From NCBI GenBank assembly GCA_024741835.1, contig JAENRP010000068.1, positions 113,619 to 177,618 on the forward strand: a stretch of DNA of 64,000 nucleotides. The letters run 5' to 3'. A model generated the notes under the pieces. The model was not told where the DNA came from, searched no databases, and was given only the letters and a program-made list of their open reading frames with translations. The translations under genes and the position numbers were made by a program. This document shows positions 1 to 10,085 of this stretch, piece after piece (position 1 is the stretch's first letter; each line of letters opens with the position of its first letter). The stretch comes from Diplocarpon mali (Eukaryota > Ascomycota > Leotiomycetes > Helotiales > Drepanopezizaceae).

Positions 1-128
1 AATGTAAAAAGCGGCGAGTTAATATTATTATATCATTGGTAGTACCCCTTGATCAAGGCCCCTGTTAGTAGAAACCTTTAGAGTGGTGCACAGACTATGA
101 ATGTGGAATATTTTCAACATGTACTAAG
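1..128 (-). mobile_element. Degraded terminal part of a Tc1/mariner-like element (copy A)
   Basis: This is one end of a Tc1-like element whose other end lies outside the window or is lost. Read on the minus strand it matches the left terminus of the element at 63644: the block ending in catgtactaag followed by TA at 129-130, then a degenerate TIR with gtggtgcacagac, a stretch like taccccttg, and the aaaagcggc motif just before the transposase start. Many substitutions separate it from the good copy, so it is an old relic. No coding sequence remains inside the window. Confidence 0.75.
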
Positions 129-1545
129 TACTTGTATCATAGTAGTAGGAGGCGTTGCTGCACGATTAGTCCAATGCTGTTGGCGATTGTCCGAAGTATT
201 GCCGAAGCATACTCCACACTGGGCCTAGCTCACCGACTAGCTGCACAAGGATGGGGGTTTTGATGGTGGCATTTCACGTGAAACTGATGATGGCATTCCA
301 CGTGAGAGCAGGGTGCTGATCCCCGAGGCATGTCGGCTTGCATTCAGTGACACAAAGGGGGCCTAAGCGAAATCCGTATTTACATCTGTAAGATTATGGA
401 TTCGTAGGTAGGTTTCCACGTTCGCTGTCTACGCAGTAAGGTCCTGTCCGGTTCGGAAAGTTACTGATTTTTCAAGAAAGGTATATAGTCAGCAATCTTT
501 CTCGGTAGTTGCAAAGTAGATCCCCTTGCGTAGCTTTAACCCTATAAGGCAAACATTGAAATCTAGGCAAGAACTGCGCGGGAAAGCTCGTTCGTTTCAA
601 AGTTCTGTAATCTTACCCTCGAATGAGCTATAGAACCGTGTCCAAACACCGAAGCATGAGGCATTGCCAATCCTCTGATAATACTAGACCCGTGCTCCGA
701 AGATTCAAAGCCTCCATACGCTCTTGGCGTGAGTAATACATATTTTCTGCGAGCGTCTCCCTGTTATCATATCTCAGAAATACTTGGCCCAAGTCGATGT
801 TGTTAGTTGGAGCTACAATCATCTTCTAGGAAAGCTTCATGAGCAACCTGTACAGATATTGCTATATATGATAGACTTTGGTGTCAAGGAGCCGATCTTT
901 ACCAGACCAAAAGCGTCAAGTGGTTAAGTAGGTCAAGAGCACAGCTAAGGTTCCTATGAGGGAACTAGTCTATTTTTATGAAAATTCAATGGGAGTTCTA
1001 ACTTTCTGCAAAAGTTCGGCGTCAAATTTCCGTTGTTTTAGCTGTTCGGAAGCTCGCAACGTTGAAAAGTTGCTTGGTTCCTTACCTGATTAGGCCAACC
1101 TCCAGAAAGTTACTGCAAATCTTGGAAACGAGAAGGGCCCAAAGCTAAAGCAGCAGCGCACTTTTCGTACCGCCAGTTTGCTGTACATGTACTTCCGGCC
1201 GAATTAAAGATCCAATTACTATCTGGTACAGGGGTCTCTTTACTCCTTACCTTTTCGTCTGTCAGACAGTGGATCAACCAAGCTCACTGATTCTTTTGAT
1301 GATATTCCACCAACAGGAAAAGAAGGATCCAGGTCAATATCAATGAAGAGTACACAAGCTCCAGGCCGGTGGGCAGAAAAAGGTACGTTGCGTGAAATGC
1401 CGTCTGCGGAAGATAAATTTAGTTCCCTTTGTCAGTTCTTGGAGTTTGAAGGATTCGGCTTAATCCGGTTGCTATTTGGCACAGTCCGAATTCTTACCTG
1501 TCAGTTGATTCCTGCCTTAGTGTTCATCTCCCGTCTGGGAATATA
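129..1545. other. Gene-free AT-leaning intergenic sequence between Tc1 relics
   Basis: No open reading frame here has a recognisable domain, codon bias or splice structure. Only short frames exist (64-75 codons). The tract lies between two degraded transposon copies and is probably decayed repeat or intergenic DNA. Confidence 0.6.
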
Positions 1546-1821
1546 CTTCGTACAGGGTGTAATAATCTGAGGTTCCCTGTCTGTGCATACTAGATTCTTG
1601 GCAATACTGCTTTTATTGAATTCCTTAGTATTTTATATGGCCAAATTTTGCGTCAATTACTGCTTTACATCTATTTGGCGTTTCCCTAATCAAATCTCTA
1701 ATTATCTCAACTGTTATTGATTCCTAAGCTTCAAATACCCCCTGTTGAAACCCCTGCATAAAAGAAAGTTCTAGTATGGCGCACAGACAGAAAACCTCAA
1801 ATTATTTCCCCATGGACTAAG
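1546..1821 (-). mobile_element. Short internally deleted Tc1/mariner-like element (copy B, MITE-like)
   Basis: This 276-bp element is flanked by TA at 1544-1545 and 1822-1823, as expected for Tc1/mariner target duplication. The left terminus contains ctgaggttccctgtctgtgc and the right terminus its inverted partner gcacagacagaaaacctca. Between about 1590 and 1735 the minus strand still reads as a worn transposase C-terminus (ESIT.EIIRDLIRETPNRCKAV-like), ending near a GHIKY in place of the usual GHTKY. The rest of the transposase is absent, so it could move only with enzyme from a complete copy. Confidence 0.82.
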
Positions 1822-3584
1822 TAAGAACCAAAAAAAAAGGGGAGTGAAACATGGTATGGAATATGCGCGCAGAAGGAGGGACCGTGCGAGTACTTCCTTC
1901 TGCCACCGCTAATAGTGCCTAGCTCACACTGACCAGTGATTAGCACCTTATTCTTCGGAGAGAGATAGCCAAGATGGCGACTTGGGCCAGAGAGCAGGAG
2001 CAGATCCACTCTCGAGAATCTCCAGATTATTAAAGCTTGCAAGTACAGGACTTGTTCCAATCAAACATCTCGGCTCGCAGACCACCTGATGAGACTCATT
2101 TTTAACTGTACGATTTTTGACGTACATCAACAGCTTTTGAAAGTTCACAATCTAGAATGCCATCTGGGAGATCAGTTTGGTAGCTCGAAAGCGGTAATTT
2201 TCCCCGAACAACGATTGTCCCTGTCGAAGTACTGCTATGTAGGAGGTAGTGCCCCTGGTGTTTGAGAACTTTGAGAGAGGGAGTGTGGTAGAGGGTTAAT
2301 CTGCAGGCGTCGGGTTGACGGTTGGATGAGTAGATCCACCTTTCCCCCCAGACTTCGGAGTATTCCAAGTGTGAGGAGGTCAGGTACTCGTACTGTAGAG
2401 CACGAGGTAGTGTCAGGTGACCTAGGCATGCAGAGAGTGATTACAAAGTACCCGAGTCCCCTACACAGTAATCGTCGAGGCTTACCTAACAAGTATCCCG
2501 GCGTCTGCATTCTCTGCAGCCCAAAGGAATGTATGTTACTTGGTTGCTTAGACGGCGGAGTAAAGCAATCGCGACCGATAGGGTGACGCCGACTCGACAC
2601 CTCTTTCGTGGTGCCTCATACCAACCTGCAAATCCGTTCAGAGTCTGCAAAGCCGAGGTTGCGTCTTGCCGAAGTGCGAAACATCAAGGCCGGAGTTGAA
2701 GCAAGCTAGAACTTTCCGGAAGCTGTGGGAAGAAAAGATTGCATCTCTTTTATCATATGCCCTCGACTTTCGACCCTGACCTTCTCACCCTAGGATTATT
2801 CAGATATAGACCGACGACTAATGGAAGGACTTGACGAAGGACGCGAGGGGGAATAAGACGAGTCATAGCATGTCAAAGAGGGAGACCTTGATATGGCCTA
2901 ATTCAAGAGTCGCCACTAGCAAAGAAGGGCTTATCCCCGGATAGGGAATCTCGGGCGACTCGATCTGTCTGGGCAACTTTCCGAGAGCGGACTTGCCTTG
3001 AGACCTAAGGGGAGGGATTCACCATCAACTACCAGATACAGCTTAGACTCCTGTCTTGAGAAATCGGGGTCCCCTACCGACAGAATAGGCTGAATACTGA
3101 ATTCCAGGAGTTTTTATCCTCGAGTTCCTCCTCGCACCCCATCCGACGATAGTGGTTCTGGCTCGTGCGATATCCGTCAGGACTAATGTGACGTATCAAA
3201 AGGAGGCGGAAGAATCGCAATCGATACCTCGTCAAGCTGATCTGAAGCAGGAGCCGGAAATGAGAGATCCCCATTTGGAAGGGGGGAGGGAGGTGCGCTC
3301 CACCAAATCGAGGATCTGGAGTCTCTGCCGCTCCAGCCCGGTACGGAGTACGGAGTTCCGGAGTCGACATTTCCCACTCGTCCGAGTCGAATGCGGGACG
3401 TAGATGGGGGCCACAACCCCCACGTCTTTGTCTTTGCTGTGTTCTTTAGTCTTTAAAACTTACCCTCACGTCTTTGGAGAGTCTCGCCTCAGCGCGGCAT
3501 GGGGATGCTGGCTGCAAAACCTTACTCGGACTCGAACTCTCGCAGGACTCCACTTCGACTTCTATCATCCTGATCGGCGTTCCG

Positions 3585-3655
3585 CGTCCCACGTCCCACG
3601 TCCCACGTCCCACGTCCCACGTCCCACGTCCCACGTCCCACGTCCCACGTCCCAC
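3585..3655. repeat. Heptanucleotide minisatellite (cgtccca)n
   Basis: Roughly ten near-perfect tandem copies of the 7-base unit cgtccca. Because 7 is not a multiple of 3, the tract is read in all frames in turn and produces PTSHVPR-type repeat peptides on both strands. These are artefacts of the repeat. Confidence 0.95.
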
Positions 3656-3990
3656 GGTTCTGGGAAGGTGGGGGAGGACGGTTGGAGCCAATTTCTCTCC
3701 TGATTCAGGCGGGCAGGGCGGGCATTTTACGAGTCCTCGAGCCTCGGCCGTGAGCCCATGGACCAGGGGAGTCCCAGGGTGAAGGGCACCGTCGAGATGG
3801 ATACCGGTAGGGTGAGTCCCTGGCTCGAGACGTATATTCATTGCCCTGCAGCTTGCGTACTTGTTGCGACTCTCTCCTCGTACCCATCCTGCACTGGACT
3901 CGCCGCACGGGACTGTATAGCTGACGTATGTATAGCAGAGCACGTCAAGGGAGTAGGTACACCAGGAGACCCTGGATTCTTGTCCTCACT

Positions 3991-4069
3991 GCCATCCCCA
4001 TCCTCATCCTCATCCTCATCCTCATCCGCTTCCGCTTCCGCTTCCGCTTCCGCTTCCGCTGCCGCTGCC
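3991..4069. repeat. Hexanucleotide tracts (tcatcc)n then (gcttcc)n
   Basis: A run of tcatcc units changes into gcttcc units and then gctgcc units. The gradual change of unit suggests expansion with point mutation. Open frames across it (poly-Ser/Ala or poly-Asp/Glu) are repeat artefacts. Confidence 0.92.
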
Positions 4070-4861
4070 CTCCGACCCGTCACTTGGCCCAGATGCCAAT
4101 CTGGAGGCGGCCAACGAGAAGACGACGATGAAACAACCTCGAAGGACCGGGAAGGCTTGCAAGGTGGAAGGGTGAGTTTGCCGGGAGAGAGCTTCGGCTG
4201 GGTCTCTGGAGAGGTCTGTCGCAGACTCGACTCCTGACTCTCGGAAGTGCTGAGAGAGACGTCTGTCTCTCCGCCATCTCCCCTGCGAACACTCGTACAC
4301 GGCTAAGCCCTGGTCATCATACAGACTTACCTGACCCGTCGGCATGTACCGATAGATGTCATAGTACAGTAGACCTTGGCTACAGCACAGCACCGTACAA
4401 GTAGCTGGCCAGGCCAGGTGCCTTGGGTATTTGAAACCACCCGCGCCGCCCTGCTTTCGCTGATTGCCGGCCATTGAACAGATGACCCTTTGCATCCTCC
4501 CTGGTGATGCCAAGGGTAAAACAAACTATCGCTTACCGCCCGGATCTGCCAGCACGTACCTTGTACACAGCTTGGGTACGCGGCACTACCCTACTAACCT
4601 GAGCCGATGAAGTGTTAAACTTGCAGCTATATGCTCTACACCAAGTCGTGAGAAGGTTGGGAGCAAAATCTTCATGGGGAGCCTGCTCACACAAGGAGAG
4701 CTTTTTTTCTGATTAGATTACACAATCTCCACCTCCAATTAGTTGCTACAGTACAGGCGAACTTCGTTTCCTAATCACCAATGACGACCTTCAGCATGCA
4801 ACCCTCTAAGCCTCCTAAGACCATGCAATCGGCCCCGTCCCGTGCTCACGACCAAAGAAAT

Positions 4862-5248
4862 TCACGGCGCACTTGTCGGAGCAACTTTAGTGCACTTGAT
4901 AAAGCCGTAGTCGAGATATGAGTTCATCGAACCAATTCTAGACTCGGGGTTCTGTTCGTTGATAACATAGCAAGCACCATCATCGGTAAAATAGAGCTTG
5001 CACGTAACACCTTGGTAATTTTCTTGAAGCTTGAAATATTTCGCCCAAACCATGTATCTGCGTTCCATCGCGGTGCCTTGAAGAAGGGTCATAACGCTGA
5101 TTTCTTCCGAACCCGGCGTATGTAGGGGAACTTCGACATCGGCGTAGACTTTTTCTTTGGCTATGTCGTCGCCAAACCGAACAATAACATTCTGCGCAGA
5201 GATTACTCCAGCGAAGAGCGCGACTGCGAGGGAAATGGCAGGCTTCAT
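4862..5248 (-). CDS. Small secreted hypothetical protein, 128 aa
   Basis: Single-exon gene starting at ATG 5248. Residues 1-18 form a typical signal peptide (MKPAISLAVALFAGVISA), so the product is probably secreted as about 110 residues. The mature part has three cysteines (83, 93, 119), no transmembrane segment and no motif I recognise. An odd cysteine count allows one disulfide plus a free thiol, or dimer formation. Size and secretion make it a small secreted protein of the kind often listed as an effector candidate, but nothing visible proves that role. The 5' side carries a CAGCAC-type triplet repeat (about 5280-5325), and the surrounding DNA is gene-poor and repeat-rich. Confidence 0.7.
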   Translation of the reverse strand: MKPAISLAVALFAGVISAQNVIVRFGDDIAKEKVYADVEVPLHTPGSEEISVMTLLQGTAMERRYMVWAKYFKLQENYQGVTCKLYFTDDGACYVINEQNPESRIGSMNSYLDYGFIKCTKVAPTSAP

Positions 5249-6424
5249 GGTCGCAAAGATGGTGGCAACTTGATAAACGATGCTGCTGGTGCAGGTGCTG
5301 CTGGTGCTGCTGCTGTTGTTGGTTAATCGTTGAGGAGAATGAGAACGGGCGTGATTGTCGAGGAAATCTAGGGACTACATATCAGAGCTTCGTTCAGCTG
5401 ATGGCTGCCATCGTCATTGTTACGTAGCGCTCGATCCTCCCACGTCCTACGGTTCCTCTTTTATCTGTCGAGACGTAATATTTCGAGAGGGCAGGATACC
5501 CCCTATACATATACCGACGCGTACAAGCCCCTGGTTTGACGGGCACATTTTGGGATACGGTTCACATGGCTCGAGACCCCAAGGTGCAGGTACAGCTAGC
5601 TCTTCTGTTCTCCGGCATATATCTGCTCCTTTGACAAGCCCTTCTTGCACCACCCACCTACCGAGGGGGGACTTGCTGGGAGGATCCTCACTTGTAAATC
5701 ATATGACGCGACGGTCGACACCACATGGTCCATGGCCAGGAGTATTACGCACGCAGCTTGCACATCTCAAGCCTTCGCTGCGCCTCTCCTTCTCGAAAAC
5801 TCCTCCGCCGAGACGGTCAACCGGGTGTCGGGCTGAGCGTCAGTGAGCAACTGGCCCTTGGGATTCTCCAGGCCCGCTTGCCACATGAGCGGAGAGCGGC
5901 GTGGGTGATTCTGTATGCGTATGCGATATGCGATATGCGATATGCGTGTGTGCCTGATGGCCTTGTTCCATTTAAATCGATTCCCGAATTTCTGGCGGTG
6001 GCAAAGGCAAACGAATTAACATTTGAGCCGGGGTGGAGAGGGAGGAGGGCGCGAGGAACTTCGCAGTAGAGTATAAGGTACGTACCGGTAAAGGCAAAAT
6101 GGCAAAATGAAGACGGTGAGCCCACAGCTGACCCCGCCACCCCTCCAACCTTTCCGCTCACCTCTGATTTCCATGCTTGGCATTTCTTTTTGTTACCGTC
6201 GGACGATGTTGCTAGCAGCGGCGCTAGCCTCCTTAGCGTGGGGCATCGGCATCGGCATCGCATCGCAACACCGCAAGACTTCCAATTTGCTTTTCCCTCT
6301 GGCTCTGTGCAACGGCCGGGCTGGAGGGTTTGCTTTGCCTCGTGTTGCCTCGCGTTTGCCTCGGTCAGCGCCGGTCAGCTCTGGCTCGGCTTGGGTTCAG
6401 GTTGAGGTTGGGGGGGCCCTTTGA

Positions 6425-6495
6425 TATCCCCATCCCCATCCCCATCCCCATCTCCATCTCCATCTCCATCCTCATCCCCCCTCATCCCCATCCCC
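6425..6495. repeat. (ccccat)n / (ctccat)n hexanucleotide repeat
   Basis: Tandem ccccat units shade into ctccat units. The opposite strand reads as a GATGGG-type repeat. It shares the six-base period of the tract at 3991-4069. Confidence 0.9.
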
Positions 6496-6562
6496 AACTC
6501 CTTCACCCTTGCTACTCCTGCTAGGCCTACCTCACTTGCAAATAGGCCTGTTCGTACGTGCA

Positions 6563-6690
6563 GAGACAGAGCCAGAGACAGAGCCAGAGCCAGAACCAGA
6601 ATCAGAACCAGAACCAGAACCAGAACCACAACCAGAACCACAACCAGAACCAGAGCCAGAACCCAGAGCCAGAGCCAGAGCCAGAACCCA
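6563..6690. repeat. (agagcc/agaacc)n hexanucleotide repeat
   Basis: About twenty copies of a six-base unit alternating between agagcc, agaacc and acaacc. It encodes Glu-Pro repeats in one frame and Arg-Thr repeats in another. It is purine-rich on the + strand. Confidence 0.9.
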
Positions 6691-7012
6691 GAAGCCAAAA
6701 AAGCCAGATAGCCAGCGCCCATAAATAAGAAGGCCTGTGACCCGCCATCGTGGGTGGCGAGATTGGTATGGTATTTCACCCTCATTTGCGAGTTCCGTTT
6801 GCTGCCAACTTCACCTCGCTCAAGGACTGCTGGCTGTCCCTCCCCTCCGAGTCAAACTGATCTTCTCCCTGGTCTTTGTCGACCTTCATCGACACCAAAA
6901 GAAAACCTCAGAGTGACTCGTCCTGGCGCGTGCTCTCCACTCTCTGCTTGACCAAGACTATATAGATTGTGCCGGTCCTCTGTCTGGCACAAACCCTATT
7001 ACTCTCCTCAGG

Positions 7013-7766
7013 ATGCTTTCCTACGAAAACCGCTCGCCAATGGCCCAACCAACGCCACCAACCTCCGATCACCTCCCCCTTGCCACGAGCGCTTCCAATA
7101 CACTTGTCACCAGCTCGGGCATCTCCGCGCGACCAGATAACTGCCAACCACAGACCGAACATCACCATCTCTGGCTGATCACTGGCCCAGCAGGATGTGG
7201 GAAGAGTACCGTTGCGGAGTTCCTAGCCAAGAGCATGGGACTGCCCTTCATCGAGGGCGACTCGGTACGACCTCCTCCCTGGATCTTGCGACTGAAAAGC
7301 TAACTGAATGCCAAAGTTCCACCCCAAATCAAACGTCGATAAAATGTCCCGGGGGATACCACTCACCGACGCTGACCGCTGGGACTGGCTCATCCGTCTG
7401 CGCAAAGAGGCCATGACACGCCTCTCCTCCACCGGTTCGCAAGGTGTCGTCCTCACATGCTCAGCGCTTAAGCGCAAATACCGCGATGTTATCCGCGTCG
7501 CGCCCTACTACTCCCACGACCTGCGTGTGCACTTTGTCTTCCTCCACGCTCCCGAGGAAGTGCTCACGGCACGGGTGATGGCGAGACCCGGCCACTTCAT
7601 GGGGGCTAACATGGTACATAGCCAGTTCGGCATTCTTGAACCGCCGGAACGAGACGAAGTGGATGTCATCAGCGTGGATGTAAGTGGCTCGATAGAGCAG
7701 GTTGAAGAGGAGGCCTTGGCGAAGATTCAGGAAGCCGTCAGGTCGGAGTTGGTCCGAGCCTCGTAA
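7013..7766 (+). CDS. Gluconokinase (GntK/IdnK type), 233 aa
   Basis: Catalyses ATP-dependent phosphorylation of D-gluconate to 6-phosphogluconate, feeding the pentose phosphate pathway. Exons 7013-7264 and 7317-7766; the 52-nt intron has gtacga at the donor, gctaac as branch site and an aag acceptor. Removing it joins EGDS to FHPKSNVDKM, the expected GDxxHP.xN..KM gluconate-binding block. Walker A is GPAGCGKST (residues 58-66), and GIPLTDADRWDWL and TCSALKRKYRDVIR are family signatures. The catalytic domain matches the usual length (about 175 aa), with roughly 50 extra N-terminal residues of low complexity. ATG 7013 is used; a start at the second Met (MAQPTP, codon 10) is equally possible. 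Family assignment is firm. Confidence 0.92.
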
Positions 7767-8374
7767 GGGAAGCGCGCCGCGTGGGAGGTTGTAACCTGGG
7801 TTCGGATTTGGGTTTGTCGACTATCACGGGGTTGGCTTCGATTTTGTATTTCTTTGTTGGCGTGTTCTTGCTCGCTCTGTCTATTCATCACTAGCTCATT
7901 TTGATTCGTCGGGACGGCATAGCATATCGAGGCGCGGGTTGCAACCACAAGGCGTCGGGTTGGGATCGCGTGCCGTGAGCAGGTTGCTTCGCATTGGGGT
8001 ACCAAGGCTTGGGTCATATTAGATTTCAAGCTTGGTGGCCAGGAATCCAAATCGTCTCGCGGCTAATTTCATCAGTATCAACCAGAAGATCTTCTATTGC
8101 TCATAGCTAATGTCATCTTATTCAGCTACCTTGCACTCTTTCCGCCCTGCCCCAACTCTTGGGCCCTTTGCGGGGTGTAGTAGTTCGCCTCGCAGTATGA
8201 TCGGTTTTGTGTCAGGGGACAGCGCATCAAACATGAGGCTGAGGCAAGCAGGACCGCATCGCTAGCAGCCAGCCCATCAAATTTTGCCAGCAAATCAATG
8301 ATCCTCCAGCCACCTACTGCCGACCTGAAGAGCCTTTCGCGTCACGCGGCATCATGCTGTATTTCCCTCCGTCG
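7767..8374. other. Intergenic region between two converging genes
   Basis: About 600 bp between the 3' ends of the gluconokinase (+) and BCKDH E2 (-) genes. It should hold both 3' UTRs. No gene recognised. Confidence 0.6.
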
Positions 8375-9865
8375 TCATCTCAGATGGATGACCAGACTGT
8401 CTGGGTTCTCGACGAATCCCCTGACCACCTCCGCCGCGCGAGCCATAGTCGCCCCATCGATAACGCGATGATCCGCGCTCCAGCTGAAGTTACAGACCTG
8501 CTTCTGGACCACCTGATCCTCGGCATCGAAAGCAGGAACAGTTCTGACCTTCCCGACGCCTAGGATAGCCACCTCTTTCTCGACGATGACCGGAGAGACA
8601 TAGGTGCCTCCGATATTGCCGATATTGGACACGGTTACCGTGCCACCGTTTAGATCCTGGCTGGACAGCTTGCCCGTAGATGCGAGTAGCTGCAGGCGAG
8701 AGAGTTCTGCCGCAATCGAGAGGATGTTGAGGCTGGATACGTTTTTGATCACCGGGACAAAGAGCCCTGTAGGGGTGTCCATGGCTACACCTATGTTGTG
8801 CTGACTTCGCATGATTAGGATCGGCTTCGGAAACTTCGGGTCGATATCCACTCTCGCATTGAGTACCGGATACCGATTGATGGCCATTGAGACGGCCTTG
8901 ATTATGAAAGGCAGGAAAGACAGCTTGCTGACCTCGTTGACGGGAAATTTGGCCAAACCTCTGTTCAATCTAGCTCGCAGTTGTGCTATTCCTGAGAAGT
9001 CAATCTCGTCTGCGTAAAGGAAATGTGGTATTGCTAGTGACTTGGTCATAGCCTTGAACATTTGATGTTGAGTATTTGATAGCTGGGCTATTGTCTCTGT
9101 TTGAGGTCCACTAGTCGACAGTGTGGGAAGTGCTTGAAAAGTGGGACCTGAATCTGGAGCATTATCCCGCCTTTTTGCAAACTGGTAGACATCCTCTTTA
9201 GAGACTCGGCCATCTCGGCCAGTCCCGTGAACATCGCGAATGTCAACATCCAACTCTTTAGTCAGATGCCTGACTGCAGGGGTAGCGAGAGATGCATGTT
9301 TTCCCTTTGGTGATTTTTCCTTTTGTGTCGCTGACGGTATCTTCGGACTAGATCTGGTCTCTGCAGATTCTTGTTGTGGCATCTTTTCTGTTTTTGTTTC
9401 CAATTTCCCCCCACCGCCAGCCAAGGCTTTGGGATCTTCCTGCATGTTTTCGCCTTGTATATCAATATCCACCAGAGGCTTTCCAACCTTTGCCATTTCT
9501 CCGGCTTCATAATGAAGCTTCTTGATGACCCCGGCAAACCGGCTAGTTATCTCCACAGAGGCCTTGTCACTCTGAACCTCACACAGCTTGTCCCATTCCT
9601 CGACCTGTGCCTCAGCTTCGACGAACCATTGAATTATTTCGCATTCTCGGATTCCTGTTTGATTGTCAGGATCATGGCTACAACAGAACCCAGAGGTTTG
9701 GAACCCACCTTCCCCAATATCCGCCAGCAAGAACGGCTTTATGGCTTGTGCCCTCGCAGTACCGCTGAATGACAAGGCCGTTGGCGGGAACTGTCTTGGG
9801 AAGTCGACACTTTTGTAAACCCGCCACTGTCTCGTCGAAATCCTGGAATAGAGCTGGAAACGCAT
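8375..9865 (-). CDS. Lipoamide acyltransferase (E2) of the branched-chain 2-oxoacid dehydrogenase complex, about 478 aa
   Basis: Mitochondrial E2 core that transfers branched acyl groups from lipoamide to CoA in valine, leucine and isoleucine breakdown. Exons (minus) 9709-9865 and 8375-9654. The N-terminus is Arg-rich without acidic residues, like a mitochondrial presequence. The lipoyl domain has the lipoylated lysine in EVQSDKASVEI. A peripheral-subunit-binding domain follows (TPAVRHLTKELDVDIRDVHG and GRDGRVSKEDV). The acyltransferase domain ends with the catalytic DHRVIDG. A 54-nt intron at 9655-9708 (gtgggt, ccctgac-like branch region, acag) splits Gly in ADIGEG/IRECE. It contains no stop and keeps frame, so an uninterrupted reading of 496 codons also exists. 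E2 of branched-chain type fits better than pyruvate E2 because of the GEGIRECEI lipoyl start. Confidence 0.93.
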   Translation of the reverse strand: MRFQLYSRISTRQWRVYKSVDFPRQFPPTALSFSGTARAQAIKPFLLADIGEGGFQTSGFCCSHDPDNQTGIRECEIIQWFVEAEAQVEEWDKLCEVQSDKASVEITSRFAGVIKKLHYEAGEMAKVGKPLVDIDIQGENMQEDPKALAGGGGKLETKTEKMPQQESAETRSSPKIPSATQKEKSPKGKHASLATPAVRHLTKELDVDIRDVHGTGRDGRVSKEDVYQFAKRRDNAPDSGPTFQALPTLSTSGPQTETIAQLSNTQHQMFKAMTKSLAIPHFLYADEIDFSGIAQLRARLNRGLAKFPVNEVSKLSFLPFIIKAVSMAINRYPVLNARVDIDPKFPKPILIMRSQHNIGVAMDTPTGLFVPVIKNVSSLNILSIAAELSRLQLLASTGKLSSQDLNGGTVTVSNIGNIGGTYVSPVIVEKEVAILGVGKVRTVPAFDAEDQVVQKQVCNFSWSADHRVIDGATMARAAEVVRGFVENPDSLVIHLR

Positions 9866-10085
9866 GCTGCATTCACTGGGAATTTCTGTTTCCTGTCGCA
9901 GGGGGAGAATCTTTGTTCGTTACATCGCCGATGGACAGATGCAGTTACATAGTGCAAGTCCGAGGATGAGAGCCGGCTACCGTCGGTGAGCAGGGATCTG
10001 CCTTTGGATAAAACCGAGATTGAGCTAGCACCATTTTTGAATATCGAGGTCACCATAAGCTTCATTGGTGCCGATTTGGGGAAAA
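9866..10085. promoter_or_regulatory. Shared promoter between BCKDH E2 and ATP10
   Basis: These 220 bp separate two start codons that face away from each other (9865 on minus, 10086 on plus). Both products are mitochondrial, so a common bidirectional promoter is a reasonable inference. No specific binding site was identified. Confidence 0.5.

Larger units (their letters stand above)
1824..4861. other. Gene-free stretch becoming GC-rich and repeat-bearing
   Basis: About 3 kb with no gene I can support. Many overlapping frames are open on both strands between 2100 and 4500, but they are shadows in GC-rich or repetitive DNA without family similarity or intron signals. Two simple-repeat tracts are listed separately. 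Confidence 0.55.
5249..7012. other. Gene-free intergenic sequence with simple repeats
   Basis: No supported gene. Open frames around 5355-6069 lack similarity, signal peptide or splice structure. Two hexamer-type repeats lie at 6425-6495 and 6563-6690. The last 200 bases are the likely promoter and 5' leader of the gluconokinase gene. Confidence 0.55.

Noticed and set aside
3446..4513. Frames of 100-165 codons near the minisatellites
   Set aside because: Created by 7-base and 6-base repeats; the sequence is read in several frames on both strands.
6375..6785. 136-codon minus frame with Leu/Val and Asp/Gly repeats
   Set aside because: Derived from the hexamer repeats at 6425-6495 and 6563-6690, with no other support.
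10065..10085. Seven-codon extension of ATP10 upstream of ATG 10086
   Set aside because: The extended frame opens with TTG. The first ATG in frame gives a normal mitochondrial presequence.
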